Source of the DNA: Sphingomonas morindae
GTDB taxonomy: Bacteria > Pseudomonadota > Alphaproteobacteria > Sphingomonadales > Sphingomonadaceae
Length of the DNA stretch: 64,000 bases
NCBI RefSeq assembly: GCF_023822065.1
Contig: NZ_CP084930.1
Span: 496,001-560,000, forward strand
Direction of reading: 5' to 3'
The position numbers were made by a program, and so were the translations under genes. The stretch's first letter is position 1. The number at the start of each line of letters is the position of its first letter. The notes beneath the pieces are model-generated. The model had not been told where the DNA came from. It ran no database searches and worked only from the letters and a program-made list of their open reading frames with translations. Of the stretch, positions 8,903-19,349 are shown piece by piece.

Positions 8903-9577
8903 ATGACCGCGCTCGACCTTCCCCTGCCCGCCGATCCCACGCTCGACGAGATGCGCGCCAGCCTCGGCCCGGCGATCGCGCGCGAGGCCGTGTTCGATGG
9001 CTGGAGCGAGGCCGCGCTCGCCAATGCCGCGCGCGCGCTAGGCCTTGATCCCGCGCATGCGCGCCTCGCCTTTCCCGATGGCGCGACGGGCATGATCGCC
9101 GCCTGGTACGACGCCATCGACGCCGCGCTGACGCGCGATTTCCCGCCCGAGCGCGTCGCCGCGATGAAGATACGCGATCGCATCGGCACGCTGGTGCGCG
9201 CGCGGCTGGACTATCTCCGGCCGCAGCGCCAGGCGGCGCGCGCGGCCGTGGCGCATCTGGCGCGGCCGGGCCAGATCGCGGCCGGCGCGCGGCTCGGCTG
9301 GCGCGCCGCCGACACCATGTGGCGGCTCGCCGGCGATACCGCGACCGACTTCAACCATTACAGCAAGCGCGCGACGCTGGCCGCCATCTATGCCGCGACG
9401 CTGCTCGTCTGGCTCGACGACGAGAGCGAGGGCGAGTCGGAAACGGCGGGCTTCCTCGCGCGGCGGCTGGCGGGCGTGATGCGCTTCGGCAAGATCAAGG
9501 CGCAACTCCTGCCCAGCGCCGAGCGCCGCTTCAGCCTGACCCGACTCGCCGGCCGGCTGCGCTATCCCGCGCTCTGA
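8903..9577 (+). CDS. COQ9 family protein
   Basis: A 224-residue COQ9-like protein, an accessory lipid-binding factor for ubiquinone synthesis with a TetR-like fold. Visible family features are MKIRDRIGTLVRARLDYLRPQ in the middle and the C-terminal stretch WRLAGDTATDFNHYSKRATL with AAIYAATLLVWLDDES, which are characteristic. It follows the riboflavin operon after 61 bp, probably as its own transcription unit. Confidence 0.88.
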   Translation: MTALDLPLPADPTLDEMRASLGPAIAREAVFDGWSEAALANAARALGLDPAHARLAFPDGATGMIAAWYDAIDAALTRDFPPERVAAMKIRDRIGTLVRARLDYLRPQRQAARAAVAHLARPGQIAAGARLGWRAADTMWRLAGDTATDFNHYSKRATLAAIYAATLLVWLDDESEGESETAGFLARRLAGVMRFGKIKAQLLPSAERRFSLTRLAGRLRYPAL

Positions 9578-9626
9578 GACGAAGGTGGGGCGGCGGCGAA
9601 TGCCACTGGCGTTCGACCGCCGCTAC

Positions 9627-9641
9627 TGATAATAACTCGCA
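9627..9641 (+). promoter_or_regulatory. Possible iron-responsive operator upstream of feoAB
   Basis: TGATAATAACTCGCA lies 25 bases before the proposed feoA start. Its left half matches the TGATAAT half-site of classical Fur boxes; the right half is a poor match. This is suggestive only. Confidence 0.2.
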
Positions 9642-9666
9642 CCCGCTTTCTTTCGGACATGTCGAC

Positions 9667-9909
9667 GTGCGTCTCGATCAACTCCCCCTTCGCCGCCCCG
9701 CCCGCGTGCTGTCGATCGCCTGGGGCGAAATCGGCGACGCCGCCGCGCGCCGGCTCCGCGAGCTTGGCTTCGACGAGGGCGTGACCGTGGAGGCCATGCA
9801 CGCCGCCCCCTTCGGCAAGGATCCGATCGCCTGCCGCGTCGGCCGCATGACGATCGCGCTGCGCCGCGCCCAGGCGCACGCCATTTCGGTCGAGACGATC
9901 GCCGCATGA
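9667..9909 (+). CDS. feoA: Ferrous iron transport protein A
   Basis: An 80-residue FeoA: small SH3-like cytoplasmic partner of FeoB. The sequence begins with GTG (VRLDQLPLRRPARVLSIAWG) and includes RRLRELGFDEGVTVEAMHAAPFG split over two strands, then GRMTIALRRAQAHAISVE, typical of the family. The GTG at 9667 was chosen because upstream in-frame sequence has no conserved residues and no other plausible start near. Its stop overlaps the feoB start (ATGA). Confidence 0.85.
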   Translation: MRLDQLPLRRPARVLSIAWGEIGDAAARRLRELGFDEGVTVEAMHAAPFGKDPIACRVGRMTIALRRAQAHAISVETIAA

Positions 9910-11768
9910 ACGCGGCGCCCATGGTGGCGCTGGTCGGCAATCCCAATGCCGGCAAGTCGGCGCTGTTCAACGCGCTGACGGGCGCGCGGCAGAAGGTCGG
10001 CAATTATCCGGGCGTCACGGTGGAGCGCAAGGCGGGGCGGATGAGCCTGGCCGATGGGCGGCCGGTCGAGCTGATCGACCTGCCCGGCACCTACAGCCTC
10101 GAGCCCGCGAGCCCCGACGAGCGCGTGACGCGCGACGTGGTGCTCGGCCGCCAGGAGGGCGAGCGGCTGCCCGCCGCGCTGGTGATCGTGGTGGATGCCG
10201 GCAATCTCGACAATCATCTCCGTTTCGCGCTCCAGCTGATCGATCTCGATCTGCCGATCGTGGTGGCGCTCAACATGATCGACATGGCCGAGCGCGACGG
10301 GCTGCGCATCGATGCCGATCGCCTCGCCGCCGAGCTTGGCGTGCCCGTGGTGGCGACGGTGGCGGTGCGCAAGCGCGGCATCGAGGCGCTCAAGGCCGCG
10401 ATCGGCACGCTGGCAATGGAATCGGGCCGGCGCGCCGGCGGGGTCCGCACGCCGCCGCCCAGCGATCTCGCCGCCCTGCAGAAGCGCGCCCGCGCGATCG
10501 CCCGCGCCGCCACGCACGAAACCAGCGGCGCGCGCCGGCGCAGCCAGCAGATCGACGCGGTGGCGCTGCATCCGCTGTTCGGGCCGCTGCTGCTCGCCGC
10601 CATCCTGTTCGTCGTCTTCCAGGCGGTGTTCGCCTGGGCGCAGGCGCCGATGGACGCGATCGACGCGGGCTTCGCCGCGCTCGGCTCCTGGGTGGACACG
10701 CATCTGCCGCCCGGCTTCGTGCGCGATCTCCTGTCGCAGGGGGTGATCAAGGGGGTCGGCGCGGTCATCGTCTTCCTGCCGCAAATCCTGATCCTGTTCG
10801 GCTTCATCCTCCTGCTGGAGGCGAGCGGCTATATGGTGCGCGCCGCCTTCATGATGGACCGGCTGATGGCGCGCGTGGGCCTGTCCGGCCGCGCCTTCAT
10901 CCCGCTGCTGTCGAGCTTCGCCTGCGCCGTGCCCGGCATCATGGCGACGCGCACGATCGACGATCCCAAGGACCGGCTCACCACCATCCTGATCGCGCCG
11001 CTCACCACCTGCTCGGCGCGGCTGCCCGTCTATACGCTGATCATCGGCGCCTTCATCCCGGCGCGCGCGGTGCTGCCCGGGATCGGGCTGCAGGGGCTGG
11101 TGCTGTTCGCGCTCTACGCGGCCGGCGTGGCGGGCGCCCTGGTCGCCGCGCTGATCCTGCGCCGCACCGTGACGCGCGGGCCGAGCCCCGGCTTCCTCAT
11201 GGAGATGCCGCGCTACCAGCTGCCCTCGGTGCGCGATCTGGGGATCGGCCTGTGGACGCGCGCCACCATCTTCCTCAAGCGCGCGGGCACGATCATCCTC
11301 GCCTCCAACGTCGCCCTGTGGGTGCTGGCCAGCTATCCCCAGGCGCCGGCGGGGATGAAGCAGAGCGAATATTCGATCGCGGGCCGCATCGCCTCGGCGA
11401 TCGAGCTGGTGGTGCGGCCGATCGGCTTCAACCACGAGATCGCGCTGGCTCTGCCGCCCGCCATGGCGGCGCGCGAGGTGGCGGTGTCGGCGCTGGCGAC
11501 CGTCTATGCGATCGACGCCGACAGCACCGACGAGACCCGTACCGACGCCGCGCTGGGCGTGCGGATGCAGGCGAGCTGGCCGCTGCCCACCGCGCTCGCC
11601 TTCCTCGCCTGGTTCGTGTTCGCGCCGCAATGTCTCTCGACCATCGCGGTGACGCGCCGCGAGACCAATGGCTGGCGCTGGCCGGCCTTCATGGTTGCCT
11701 ATCTGTTCTGCCTTGCCTACCTTGCCGCGGGCGCGACTTTCTGGTTAGCCACCGCGCTCGGATTATAA
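9906..11768 (+). CDS. feoB: Ferrous iron transporter B
   Basis: A 620-residue Fe(II) transporter of the inner membrane. The N-terminal G domain has GNPNAGKSALFN (G1), DLPGTYSL (G3) and NMID (G4). It is followed by the helical GDI-like spacer and a polytopic membrane part with two Gate segments (LLSSFACAVPGIMATRTI and LPPAMAAREVAVSALATVY). It starts inside feoA, as is usual. No feoC follows; ssb comes 12 bp downstream, so readthrough into ssb is possible. Confidence 0.96.
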   Translation: MNAAPMVALVGNPNAGKSALFNALTGARQKVGNYPGVTVERKAGRMSLADGRPVELIDLPGTYSLEPASPDERVTRDVVLGRQEGERLPAALVIVVDAGNLDNHLRFALQLIDLDLPIVVALNMIDMAERDGLRIDADRLAAELGVPVVATVAVRKRGIEALKAAIGTLAMESGRRAGGVRTPPPSDLAALQKRARAIARAATHETSGARRRSQQIDAVALHPLFGPLLLAAILFVVFQAVFAWAQAPMDAIDAGFAALGSWVDTHLPPGFVRDLLSQGVIKGVGAVIVFLPQILILFGFILLLEASGYMVRAAFMMDRLMARVGLSGRAFIPLLSSFACAVPGIMATRTIDDPKDRLTTILIAPLTTCSARLPVYTLIIGAFIPARAVLPGIGLQGLVLFALYAAGVAGALVAALILRRTVTRGPSPGFLMEMPRYQLPSVRDLGIGLWTRATIFLKRAGTIILASNVALWVLASYPQAPAGMKQSEYSIAGRIASAIELVVRPIGFNHEIALALPPAMAAREVAVSALATVYAIDADSTDETRTDAALGVRMQASWPLPTALAFLAWFVFAPQCLSTIAVTRRETNGWRWPAFMVAYLFCLAYLAAGATFWLATALGL

Positions 11769-11780
11769 GGAGACGCGGGC

Positions 11781-12338
11781 ATGGCCGGCAGTGTGAACAA
11801 GGTGATCCTGGTCGGCAATCTCGGCCGCGATCCCGAATCGCGCAGCTTCCAGAATGGCGGCAAGGTGGTGAACCTGCGCATCGCCACCTCGGAAAGCTGG
11901 AAGGACCGCCAAAGCGGCGAGCGCCGCGAGAAGACCGAGTGGCACTCGGTCGCCATCTTCAACGAAGGCCTCGCCAACACCGCCGAGCGCTATCTGCGCA
12001 AGGGCTCGAAAGTCTATATCGAGGGCCAGCTTCAGACGCGCAAATGGCAGGGCCAGGACGGCCAGGATCGCTACAGCACCGAAATCGTGCTGCAAGGCTT
12101 CAACGGCCAGATGGTGATGCTGGACGGCCCCGGCGGCGGCGCGGGTGGCGGCGGCGGCGGTGGCGGCGGCCGCGATTTCGGCGGCGATGACGAGTTCGGC
12201 GGCGGCTATGGCGGCGGCGGCGGCGGTGGTGGCGGCTTCGGCGGCGGCCAGCGCGGCGGCGGCGCCACGGGCGCAAGCGGCGGCAACCGCCCCTCCAGCG
12301 CCTTCGACACCGACCTCGACGACGACGTGCCCTTCTGA
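11781..12338 (+). CDS. ssb: Single-stranded DNA-binding protein
   Basis: A 185-residue SSB for replication, repair and recombination. The OB fold (about 1-112) starts with [19 protein letters not shown] and includes [22 protein letters not shown] Gly-rich linker (about 115-160), made largely of GGG runs, leads to the acidic tip DLDDDVPF that recruits partner proteins. A strong hairpin follows the stop. AAGGAGA upstream of the ATG is a clear ribosome binding site. Confidence 0.97.
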   Translation: MAGSVNKVILVGNLGRDPESRSFQNGGKVVNLRIATSESWKDRQSGERREKTEWHSVAIFNEGLANTAERYLRKGSKVYIEGQLQTRKWQGQDGQDRYSTEIVLQGFNGQMVMLDGPGGGAGGGGGGGGGRDFGGDDEFGGGYGGGGGGGGGFGGGQRGGGATGASGGNRPSSAFDTDLDDDVPF

Positions 12339-12350
12339 TCGGTCGATCCG

Positions 12351-12387
12351 GGCCCGTCGCGCGTCCGATGCGGAGGCGCGACGGGCC
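12351..12387. terminator. Bidirectional hairpin between ssb and the dienelactone hydrolase gene
   Basis: A perfect 12-bp stem (12351-12362 with 12376-12387, GGCCCGTCGCGC and its complement) with a 13-base loop, placed 13 bp after the ssb stop and 19 bp before the end of the converging gene. There is no clear T tract, so it may work poorly as an intrinsic terminator or mark a rho-dependent end. Confidence 0.5.
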
Positions 12388-12405
12388 GGAGCGGCCGGCC
12401 CCGGC

Positions 12406-13155
12406 TCAGGCGCCGTGCAGGGTGCGCCCGAACAGCGCCAGCAGCCACTGCATCGCCTGGAGGAACAGCGCCGGATCGTAGCGCGGGCCCTCGTCGCGCA
12501 GAAAGGCATGGGCGGCGTTCACCTCGTGCCATTCGTAGAGCGCGCCCGTTTCCTCCAGCCGCGCGCGGATCGCCTCGCGGCCGGCAAAGGGCACGTGCGG
12601 ATCCTGCCGCCCCCAGACGAACAGCGTTTCGGCCTTGAGCGCGTCCATCCGCGCCAGACTGTCATCCGCGCGGCCCGCGCCGAGCGTGCCGGAATGGATG
12701 TCGGTCGCGTAGAAGCAGGCGGCGGCGCGCACCCGGGGGTTGAGCGCGGCCCGATAGGCGAGATGGCCGCCCAGGCACACGCCCATGGTGGCGAGCGCGC
12801 CCGTGCAGGCGGGATGCGCGCCGAGCCAGGCCAGAGCGGCGCGCGCATCCTCATCATAGGCGGCGATCGGCTTGGTGAACTTCAGCGCATTGCCGCGATC
12901 CGTGCCGGCCTGGTCGTAGCGCAGCACCGTGCCGGGCGCCTCGTATTCATGATAGACCTCGGGCACGCCGACGACATAGCCCTGGCCCGCCACCATCGCC
13001 GCCAGCCGCCGGATCGGATCGGTGACCTGGTAGATCTCCGAGAAGAGCAGCACGCCGGGGAAGCGCCCCGGCACGGCCGGGCGGAAGAGGTGGATGCGCA
13101 TGGCACCGCCGCCCGCCACCGGCACATCGGCCCATTCGTCGCTCTGGATGATCAT
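12406..13155 (-). CDS. Dienelactone hydrolase family protein
   Basis: A 249-residue alpha/beta hydrolase of the dienelactone hydrolase family (cytosolic ester/lactone hydrolases). The nucleophile elbow is GVCLGGHLAY (Cys instead of Ser, as in true DLH). The Asp lies near WGRQDPHVPF and the His in NAAHAFLRDEGPRYD, a complete Cys-Asp-His triad. The ATG at 13155 was chosen over upstream codons because conserved sequence begins with MIIQSDEWADVPV. The in vivo substrate is not evident. It lies 16 bp downstream of the DUF177 gene on the same strand. Confidence 0.88.
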   Translation of the reverse strand: MIIQSDEWADVPVAGGGAMRIHLFRPAVPGRFPGVLLFSEIYQVTDPIRRLAAMVAGQGYVVGVPEVYHEYEAPGTVLRYDQAGTDRGNALKFTKPIAAYDEDARAALAWLGAHPACTGALATMGVCLGGHLAYRAALNPRVRAAACFYATDIHSGTLGAGRADDSLARMDALKAETLFVWGRQDPHVPFAGREAIRARLEETGALYEWHEVNAAHAFLRDEGPRYDPALFLQAMQWLLALFGRTLHGA

Positions 13156-13171
13156 GATCGCCTCCGCTCGC

Positions 13172-13711
13172 TCAGGACTTGCCGAGGCCCTTGAGCATGG
13201 CGAAGGGGCTCGCCGCCTGGCGCGCCGCCTCGGCCTCCTCCTCGGTGAGGATGCCGGCCTCGCGCAGCGCGGCCTCGGCGCCGGGCGCGCGCGGGAAGGG
13301 ATCGAGCGCGAGCGCGAAGCCCTGCGCCGCCGCCTCGCCCAGATCCACCGCGCCGCCCTCATAGCCGATCTCGTCCAGCGCATCGCTGTCGAGCTCGATC
13401 TCGTCGCCTTCGGGCGCGGCGGTGGCGGCGGGAACGAAGCGCAGCAGCAGCGCCTCGTCGACCACGGCCGGCACGGGCGCGCCGGTGGCGACGCAGGCCT
13501 GGGCGCCGGCGCCGCGCACGCGCCCTTCCACCAGCACCCGCTCGCCCTCGCGGCGCAGCGTCGCCTCCGCCGAGAGCCGATCGATGGCGAGCAGGCCGAA
13601 GCGCTCGGCCAGCGCCGCCCGCTCCTCCGCCGTAGCCTCGATCGTCACCGCGCGCGGGCCGCCGCCCAGCGTGTCGAGCCGGTACAGGCGGGAAAATTCA
13701 CTCTGCGTCAT
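13172..13711 (-). CDS. YceD/DUF177 family protein
   Basis: A 179-residue acidic protein of the DUF177 (YceD) family, linked in other bacteria to 23S rRNA accumulation. Family marks are SEFSRLYRLDTLGG at the start, CVATGAPVPAVVDEALLLRFVP (one of the usual cysteines kept), then EIELDSDALDEIGYEGGAVDLGE, followed by ALALDPFPRAPG. It overlaps the upstream cytochrome chaperone gene by 4 bp (ATGA), the standard alphaproteobacterial arrangement. Confidence 0.88.
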   Translation of the reverse strand: MTQSEFSRLYRLDTLGGGPRAVTIEATAEERAALAERFGLLAIDRLSAEATLRREGERVLVEGRVRGAGAQACVATGAPVPAVVDEALLLRFVPAATAAPEGDEIELDSDALDEIGYEGGAVDLGEAAAQGFALALDPFPRAPGAEAALREAGILTEEEAEAARQAASPFAMLKGLGKS

Positions 13712-14226
13712 TCCAATCTCCCTGCCAGCAGGCCGGCCAGCGTCTGCCGGTCCAGCCCCGCCATGATCGCCTGCAACCGCGCCGCCACCCACAGGCTCGC
13801 CTCGGGCGGCACCGCCGCGCCGCGATGGATGTTGCGCGCCACCGCGCCGGCGAGATCGCCATCGCCGAGCCCGGCGCGAAACGCCTCCATCCGGCCGCCG
13901 AGCTGGCTCATCATCCGGCCGACATGCTTGCCCACCATGAGATCGCCCACGCCGCGCTCGCGCAGCTGCGCGTCCATATCGGCGATGAACAGCTCGGCCA
14001 GCCGCGCGGCGGGCTCGCGGCCGGGCGCGCCGGCGGCCTCCAGCCGCAGCAGCGCCAGCGCCACCAGCGAGGAGAGCATGTCGAACCGGCCATCGGCGGT
14101 GTCGGGCACCGCGCCGGTGCGGTACCAGTCCGGCTGGCGGGCCGCCGCGACCAGCGCCGCATAAAGCGGGCGGAGCGGCGCGACCAGCGCGTCGCCGCCG
14201 CCGAACAAGCGTTTCCAGAAGGTCAT
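13708..14226 (-). CDS. Ubiquinol-cytochrome c chaperone (CBP3-like)
   Basis: A 172-residue protein of the ubiquinol-cytochrome c chaperone family (Cbp3/UQCC1-like), which helps assemble cytochrome bc1. It starts MTFWKRLFGG and has the typical YRTGAVPDTADGRFDMLSS and LGVGDLMVGKHVGRMM-type core (here RGVGDLMVGKHVGRMMSQLG), ending with the LLAGRLE tail. It is translationally coupled to the DUF177 gene and diverges from bamE. Confidence 0.88.
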   Translation of the reverse strand: MTFWKRLFGGGDALVAPLRPLYAALVAAARQPDWYRTGAVPDTADGRFDMLSSLVALALLRLEAAGAPGREPAARLAELFIADMDAQLRERGVGDLMVGKHVGRMMSQLGGRMEAFRAGLGDGDLAGAVARNIHRGAAVPPEASLWVAARLQAIMAGLDRQTLAGLLAGRLE

Positions 14227-14365
14227 GCCGCGATCCGCTCCCTCGCTGCGGCCACCCGCGCGGGCGCGGTGGGCGCCGCCGCGCCGCCCTTGTGTGCGCG
14301 GCACGCCCGGCATATTGAGCGGTTGTACCGCCGATGCAAGGTGCCGGCGCGAGGAGAATGGTTTG

Positions 14366-14860
14366 ATGACAGGTAAGCCGGCCCGCGCGGCGGCGGTGGT
14401 GGCGGCGATGGCGGTGGCGGTGACGCTGCCCGGCTGCGCCCGCATCCGGGGCCATCAGGGCTATGTCATGGATACGGCGCTGCTCGCGGCCGTTCAGCCG
14501 GGCGTGGACAATCGCGAATCGGTGCAGCGCATGCTCGGCAATCCCAGCCTCCAGGGCGAGTTCGATCCCAGCACCTGGTATTATGTCTCCCGCACCACGG
14601 ACCAATTCTCCTTCGGCCTGCCCCGCCCCGTGCGCCAGACGACGGTGGCGGTGCATTTCGACAAGGCGGGCACGGTGGACCGGGTGGATCGCTCCGGCCT
14701 GGATCGCGTCGTCTCGATCAACCCGGTCGGCGACAAGACGCCCACGCTGGGCCGCAAGCGCGGCCTGTTCCAGGAGCTGTTCGGGAATATCGGCGCGGTC
14801 GGCAGCACCGGCCTGAACGCGCCCACCGCCGATAACCCCAACAGCAGATCGACGCCCTGA
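14366..14860 (+). CDS. bamE: Outer membrane protein assembly factor BamE
   Basis: A 164-residue lipoprotein of the BAM complex, which inserts beta-barrels into the outer membrane. Residues 1-23 form a lipoprotein signal peptide with lipobox LPGC (Cys24). The SmpA/OmlA fold follows: NRESVQRMLGNPSLQGEF, then WYYVSRTTDQFSFG and TTVAVHFDKAGTVDRVD. The C-terminal extension with TPTLGRKRGLFQELFGNIG is common in sphingomonads. It diverges from the cytochrome chaperone gene, and the histidine kinase gene follows after 9 bp. Confidence 0.92.
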   Translation: MTGKPARAAAVVAAMAVAVTLPGCARIRGHQGYVMDTALLAAVQPGVDNRESVQRMLGNPSLQGEFDPSTWYYVSRTTDQFSFGLPRPVRQTTVAVHFDKAGTVDRVDRSGLDRVVSINPVGDKTPTLGRKRGLFQELFGNIGAVGSTGLNAPTADNPNSRSTP

Positions 14861-14869
14861 TCCAAGGGC

Positions 14870-16912
14870 ATGCGCAGCATAGAGGATCCGGCCCGCGAGG
14901 CCGCGCGGCTCGCCGCCCTGCACCGGCTGGATCTGCTGGATAGCCCCGCCGAAGCCGAATTCGACGATCTGGTGGCGCTCGCCCGCGCGGCGACCGGCGC
15001 GGAGATCGCGCTGGTCAGCCTGATCGATGCCGATCGGCAGTGGTTCAAGGCGCGCAGCGGCCTCACGGTCAGCGAGACGCCGCGCTCGGCGGCCTTTTGC
15101 GATCATGCCGTGCGCGCCGCCGCCGCGCTGGTGGTGCCCGACGCCGCCGCCGATGCGCGCTTCGCCGACAATCCGCTGGTGCTGGGCGCGCCCTTCATCC
15201 GCTTCTATGCGGGCGCGCCGATCTTCACGCCCGATGGCCATGCGATCGGCACGGTCTGCGCGATCGATTCCCGCCCGCGCCAGGATTTCCGCGGCCTGCC
15301 CGCGCTGGAGGCGCTGGCCCGGCAGGCGAGCGCGCTGATCGAGCTGCGCCGGCTCTCGCACCGCGACGCGCAGCAGCGCGACGCGCTCGCCCGCGAGCTG
15401 GACCGGCTCTGGACCCTGGCGCACGATCTCATCCTGCTCTGCGATCTCGAAGGCCGGGTGATCGCCGCCAACCCCGCCTGGGCCGAGGTGTTCGGCGCCA
15501 TCCCGGCCGACGCGCCGATCTTCATGCGCGACTTCCTCGTCGACCCGGCGCAGCGGCCGCGGCTGGAGGGGATTGCGGACGGCACCGCCTTTCCGATCAC
15601 GCTCGATTATCGCGGCCATGACGGCATGGTGCGGACGATCAGCTGGACGCTGCGCCGCGAGGGCGCGATGATCTACGCCATCGGCCGCGACGATACCGCG
15701 CTGCGCGCCGCCGAGCGCGAACTGGTGCAGGCGCAGCGGATGGAATCGCTCGGCCAGCTCACCGGCGGCATCGCGCACGACTTCAACAATCTGCTGACGA
15801 TCGTCATCGGCAATCTCGATATCGCGCGGCGGCGGCTGGCGGGCGGCGATCTCGGCCGGGTGGAGCGCGCGCTGGGCGAGGCCGGCGAGGGCGCGGCGCG
15901 CGCCGCCACGCTGACGCAGCGGCTGCTCGCCTTTGCGCGGCGCCAGCGGCTGGCGCCGCGCGCCATCGCGCCGGCGGTGCTGCTCGCCGATATGCGCCCG
16001 CTGATCGAGCGCGCCATTCTCGAGACGGCGACGCTCGACATGGTGGTGGAGGATGGCGCCTGGCCGATTCAGGCCGATGCCGGCCAGCTCGAAAACTCGA
16101 TCCTCAACCTTGCCGTCAACGCGCGCGACGCGATGGCCGGGCTGGGACCGGTGGCGCGGCTGACGATCGGCGCCGCCAACCAGCATGTCGGCGGCGAGGA
16201 GGCGGCGCGGCACGGCGTCGCGCCGGGCGATTATCTGCGCATCACCGTGGCCGACACGGGCGCCGGCATGACGCGCGAGGTGCTGGAGCGGGCCTTCGAG
16301 CCCTTCTTCACCACCAAGGGCATCGGCCGGGGCACCGGGCTGGGCCTCAGCCAGGTGGACGGCTTTGTCCGCCAGTCGGGCGGCTTCGTCACCATCGACA
16401 CCACACCCGGCGCGGGCACGCTGGTGCATCTCTGGCTGCCGCGCAGCCCGGTCGCGCCCGATCCCGCCGCCCCGCCCCCGTCGCAGGCGGCCGCGCAGGG
16501 CGAGGCGCCGCGCGGCCTGTGCGTGATGGTGGTGGAGGATAATGATTCGCTCCGCCAGCTCGCGGTCGAGACGCTGCGCGACGCGGGCTATCGCGTGATC
16601 GAGGCGCATGACGGCCGCGCCGCCCTGTCGCTGTTCAAGCGGCAGGCGGTGCCGCCGACGCTGGTGCTGTCCGACGTGATGATGCCGGGCCTGGACGGTT
16701 TCAGCCTCGCCGAGGAAATCCGCCGGCGCGCGCCCGCCACCGAGGTTGTGCTGATGAGCGGCTATGCCGGCGTGGACGGGCCGCAGCCCGCCGCCGAGCG
16801 GGTGGCGCTGACCAAGCCCTTCACCCCGGCCGATCTGCTCGCCTGCGTGCGCGCCGCGCTCGCCGGCAAGACGGTGCCGCCCGCGCCGCTGACGGGCGTG
16901 CCGCAGGGCTGA
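14870..16912 (+). CDS. Soluble hybrid sensor histidine kinase (GAF-PAS-HisKA-HATPase-REC)
   Basis: A 680-residue cytoplasmic two-component kinase without membrane helices. Order: GAF (about 20-160), PAS-like (about 178-285), HisKA with His303 in GGIAHDFNNLL, HATPase (about 395-525; N box ENSILNLAVNARDA, G boxes VADTGAGM and GTGLGLSQ), Pro-rich linker, and a receiver domain (about 550-672) with Asp602 in SDVMMPGLDG and a conserved Lys in TKPF. Such kinases sense intracellular cues, but the ligand is unknown. There is no adjacent response regulator; the attached receiver may pass the phosphate to a phosphotransfer protein. It starts 9 bp after bamE. Confidence 0.92.
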   Translation: MRSIEDPAREAARLAALHRLDLLDSPAEAEFDDLVALARAATGAEIALVSLIDADRQWFKARSGLTVSETPRSAAFCDHAVRAAAALVVPDAAADARFADNPLVLGAPFIRFYAGAPIFTPDGHAIGTVCAIDSRPRQDFRGLPALEALARQASALIELRRLSHRDAQQRDALARELDRLWTLAHDLILLCDLEGRVIAANPAWAEVFGAIPADAPIFMRDFLVDPAQRPRLEGIADGTAFPITLDYRGHDGMVRTISWTLRREGAMIYAIGRDDTALRAAERELVQAQRMESLGQLTGGIAHDFNNLLTIVIGNLDIARRRLAGGDLGRVERALGEAGEGAARAATLTQRLLAFARRQRLAPRAIAPAVLLADMRPLIERAILETATLDMVVEDGAWPIQADAGQLENSILNLAVNARDAMAGLGPVARLTIGAANQHVGGEEAARHGVAPGDYLRITVADTGAGMTREVLERAFEPFFTTKGIGRGTGLGLSQVDGFVRQSGGFVTIDTTPGAGTLVHLWLPRSPVAPDPAAPPPSQAAAQGEAPRGLCVMVVEDNDSLRQLAVETLRDAGYRVIEAHDGRAALSLFKRQAVPPTLVLSDVMMPGLDGFSLAEEIRRRAPATEVVLMSGYAGVDGPQPAAERVALTKPFTPADLLACVRAALAGKTVPPAPLTGVPQG

Positions 16913-16921
16913 GCCCCGCGC

Positions 16922-16942
16922 CGCGCCGGCGCCGCCGGCGCG
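16922..16942. terminator. Hairpin between converging kinase and malic enzyme genes
   Basis: A perfect 9-bp GC stem CGCGCCGGC / GCCGGCGCG with a GCC loop fills the 33-bp gap between two converging genes. It could end transcription in both directions, but there is no T tract. Confidence 0.45.
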
Positions 16943-16945
16943 CGC

Positions 16946-19201
<2,256 letters not shown>

Positions 19202-19349
19202 TCCCGTCTCTCCCCTTTTGCCGGCCCTGACCGGCCGTTCGTGTTTATGTTAGCGTTCCCACGCCGCGCCGCAAAGCCGCGTCGCGGCCGAACCGTCATC
19301 GGCCGCATTCGATCTGCCGCGCGCCGCCCAAACTGTGTAACGGCAGGCT

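Noticed and set aside
9678-11630. A 650-codon open frame antisense to feoB, and similar long frames at 163-2718 (-) and 17030-20464 (+)
   Set aside because: They encode Arg/His/Gly-rich, low-similarity sequence typical of the complementary strand of GC-rich genes, and lie opposite confidently identified proteins. The first of these frames only contains rpmI at its end.
12135-12290. Tandem repeat of GGC-rich units
   Set aside because: This is the Gly-rich linker of SSB, a normal low-complexity part of the protein.
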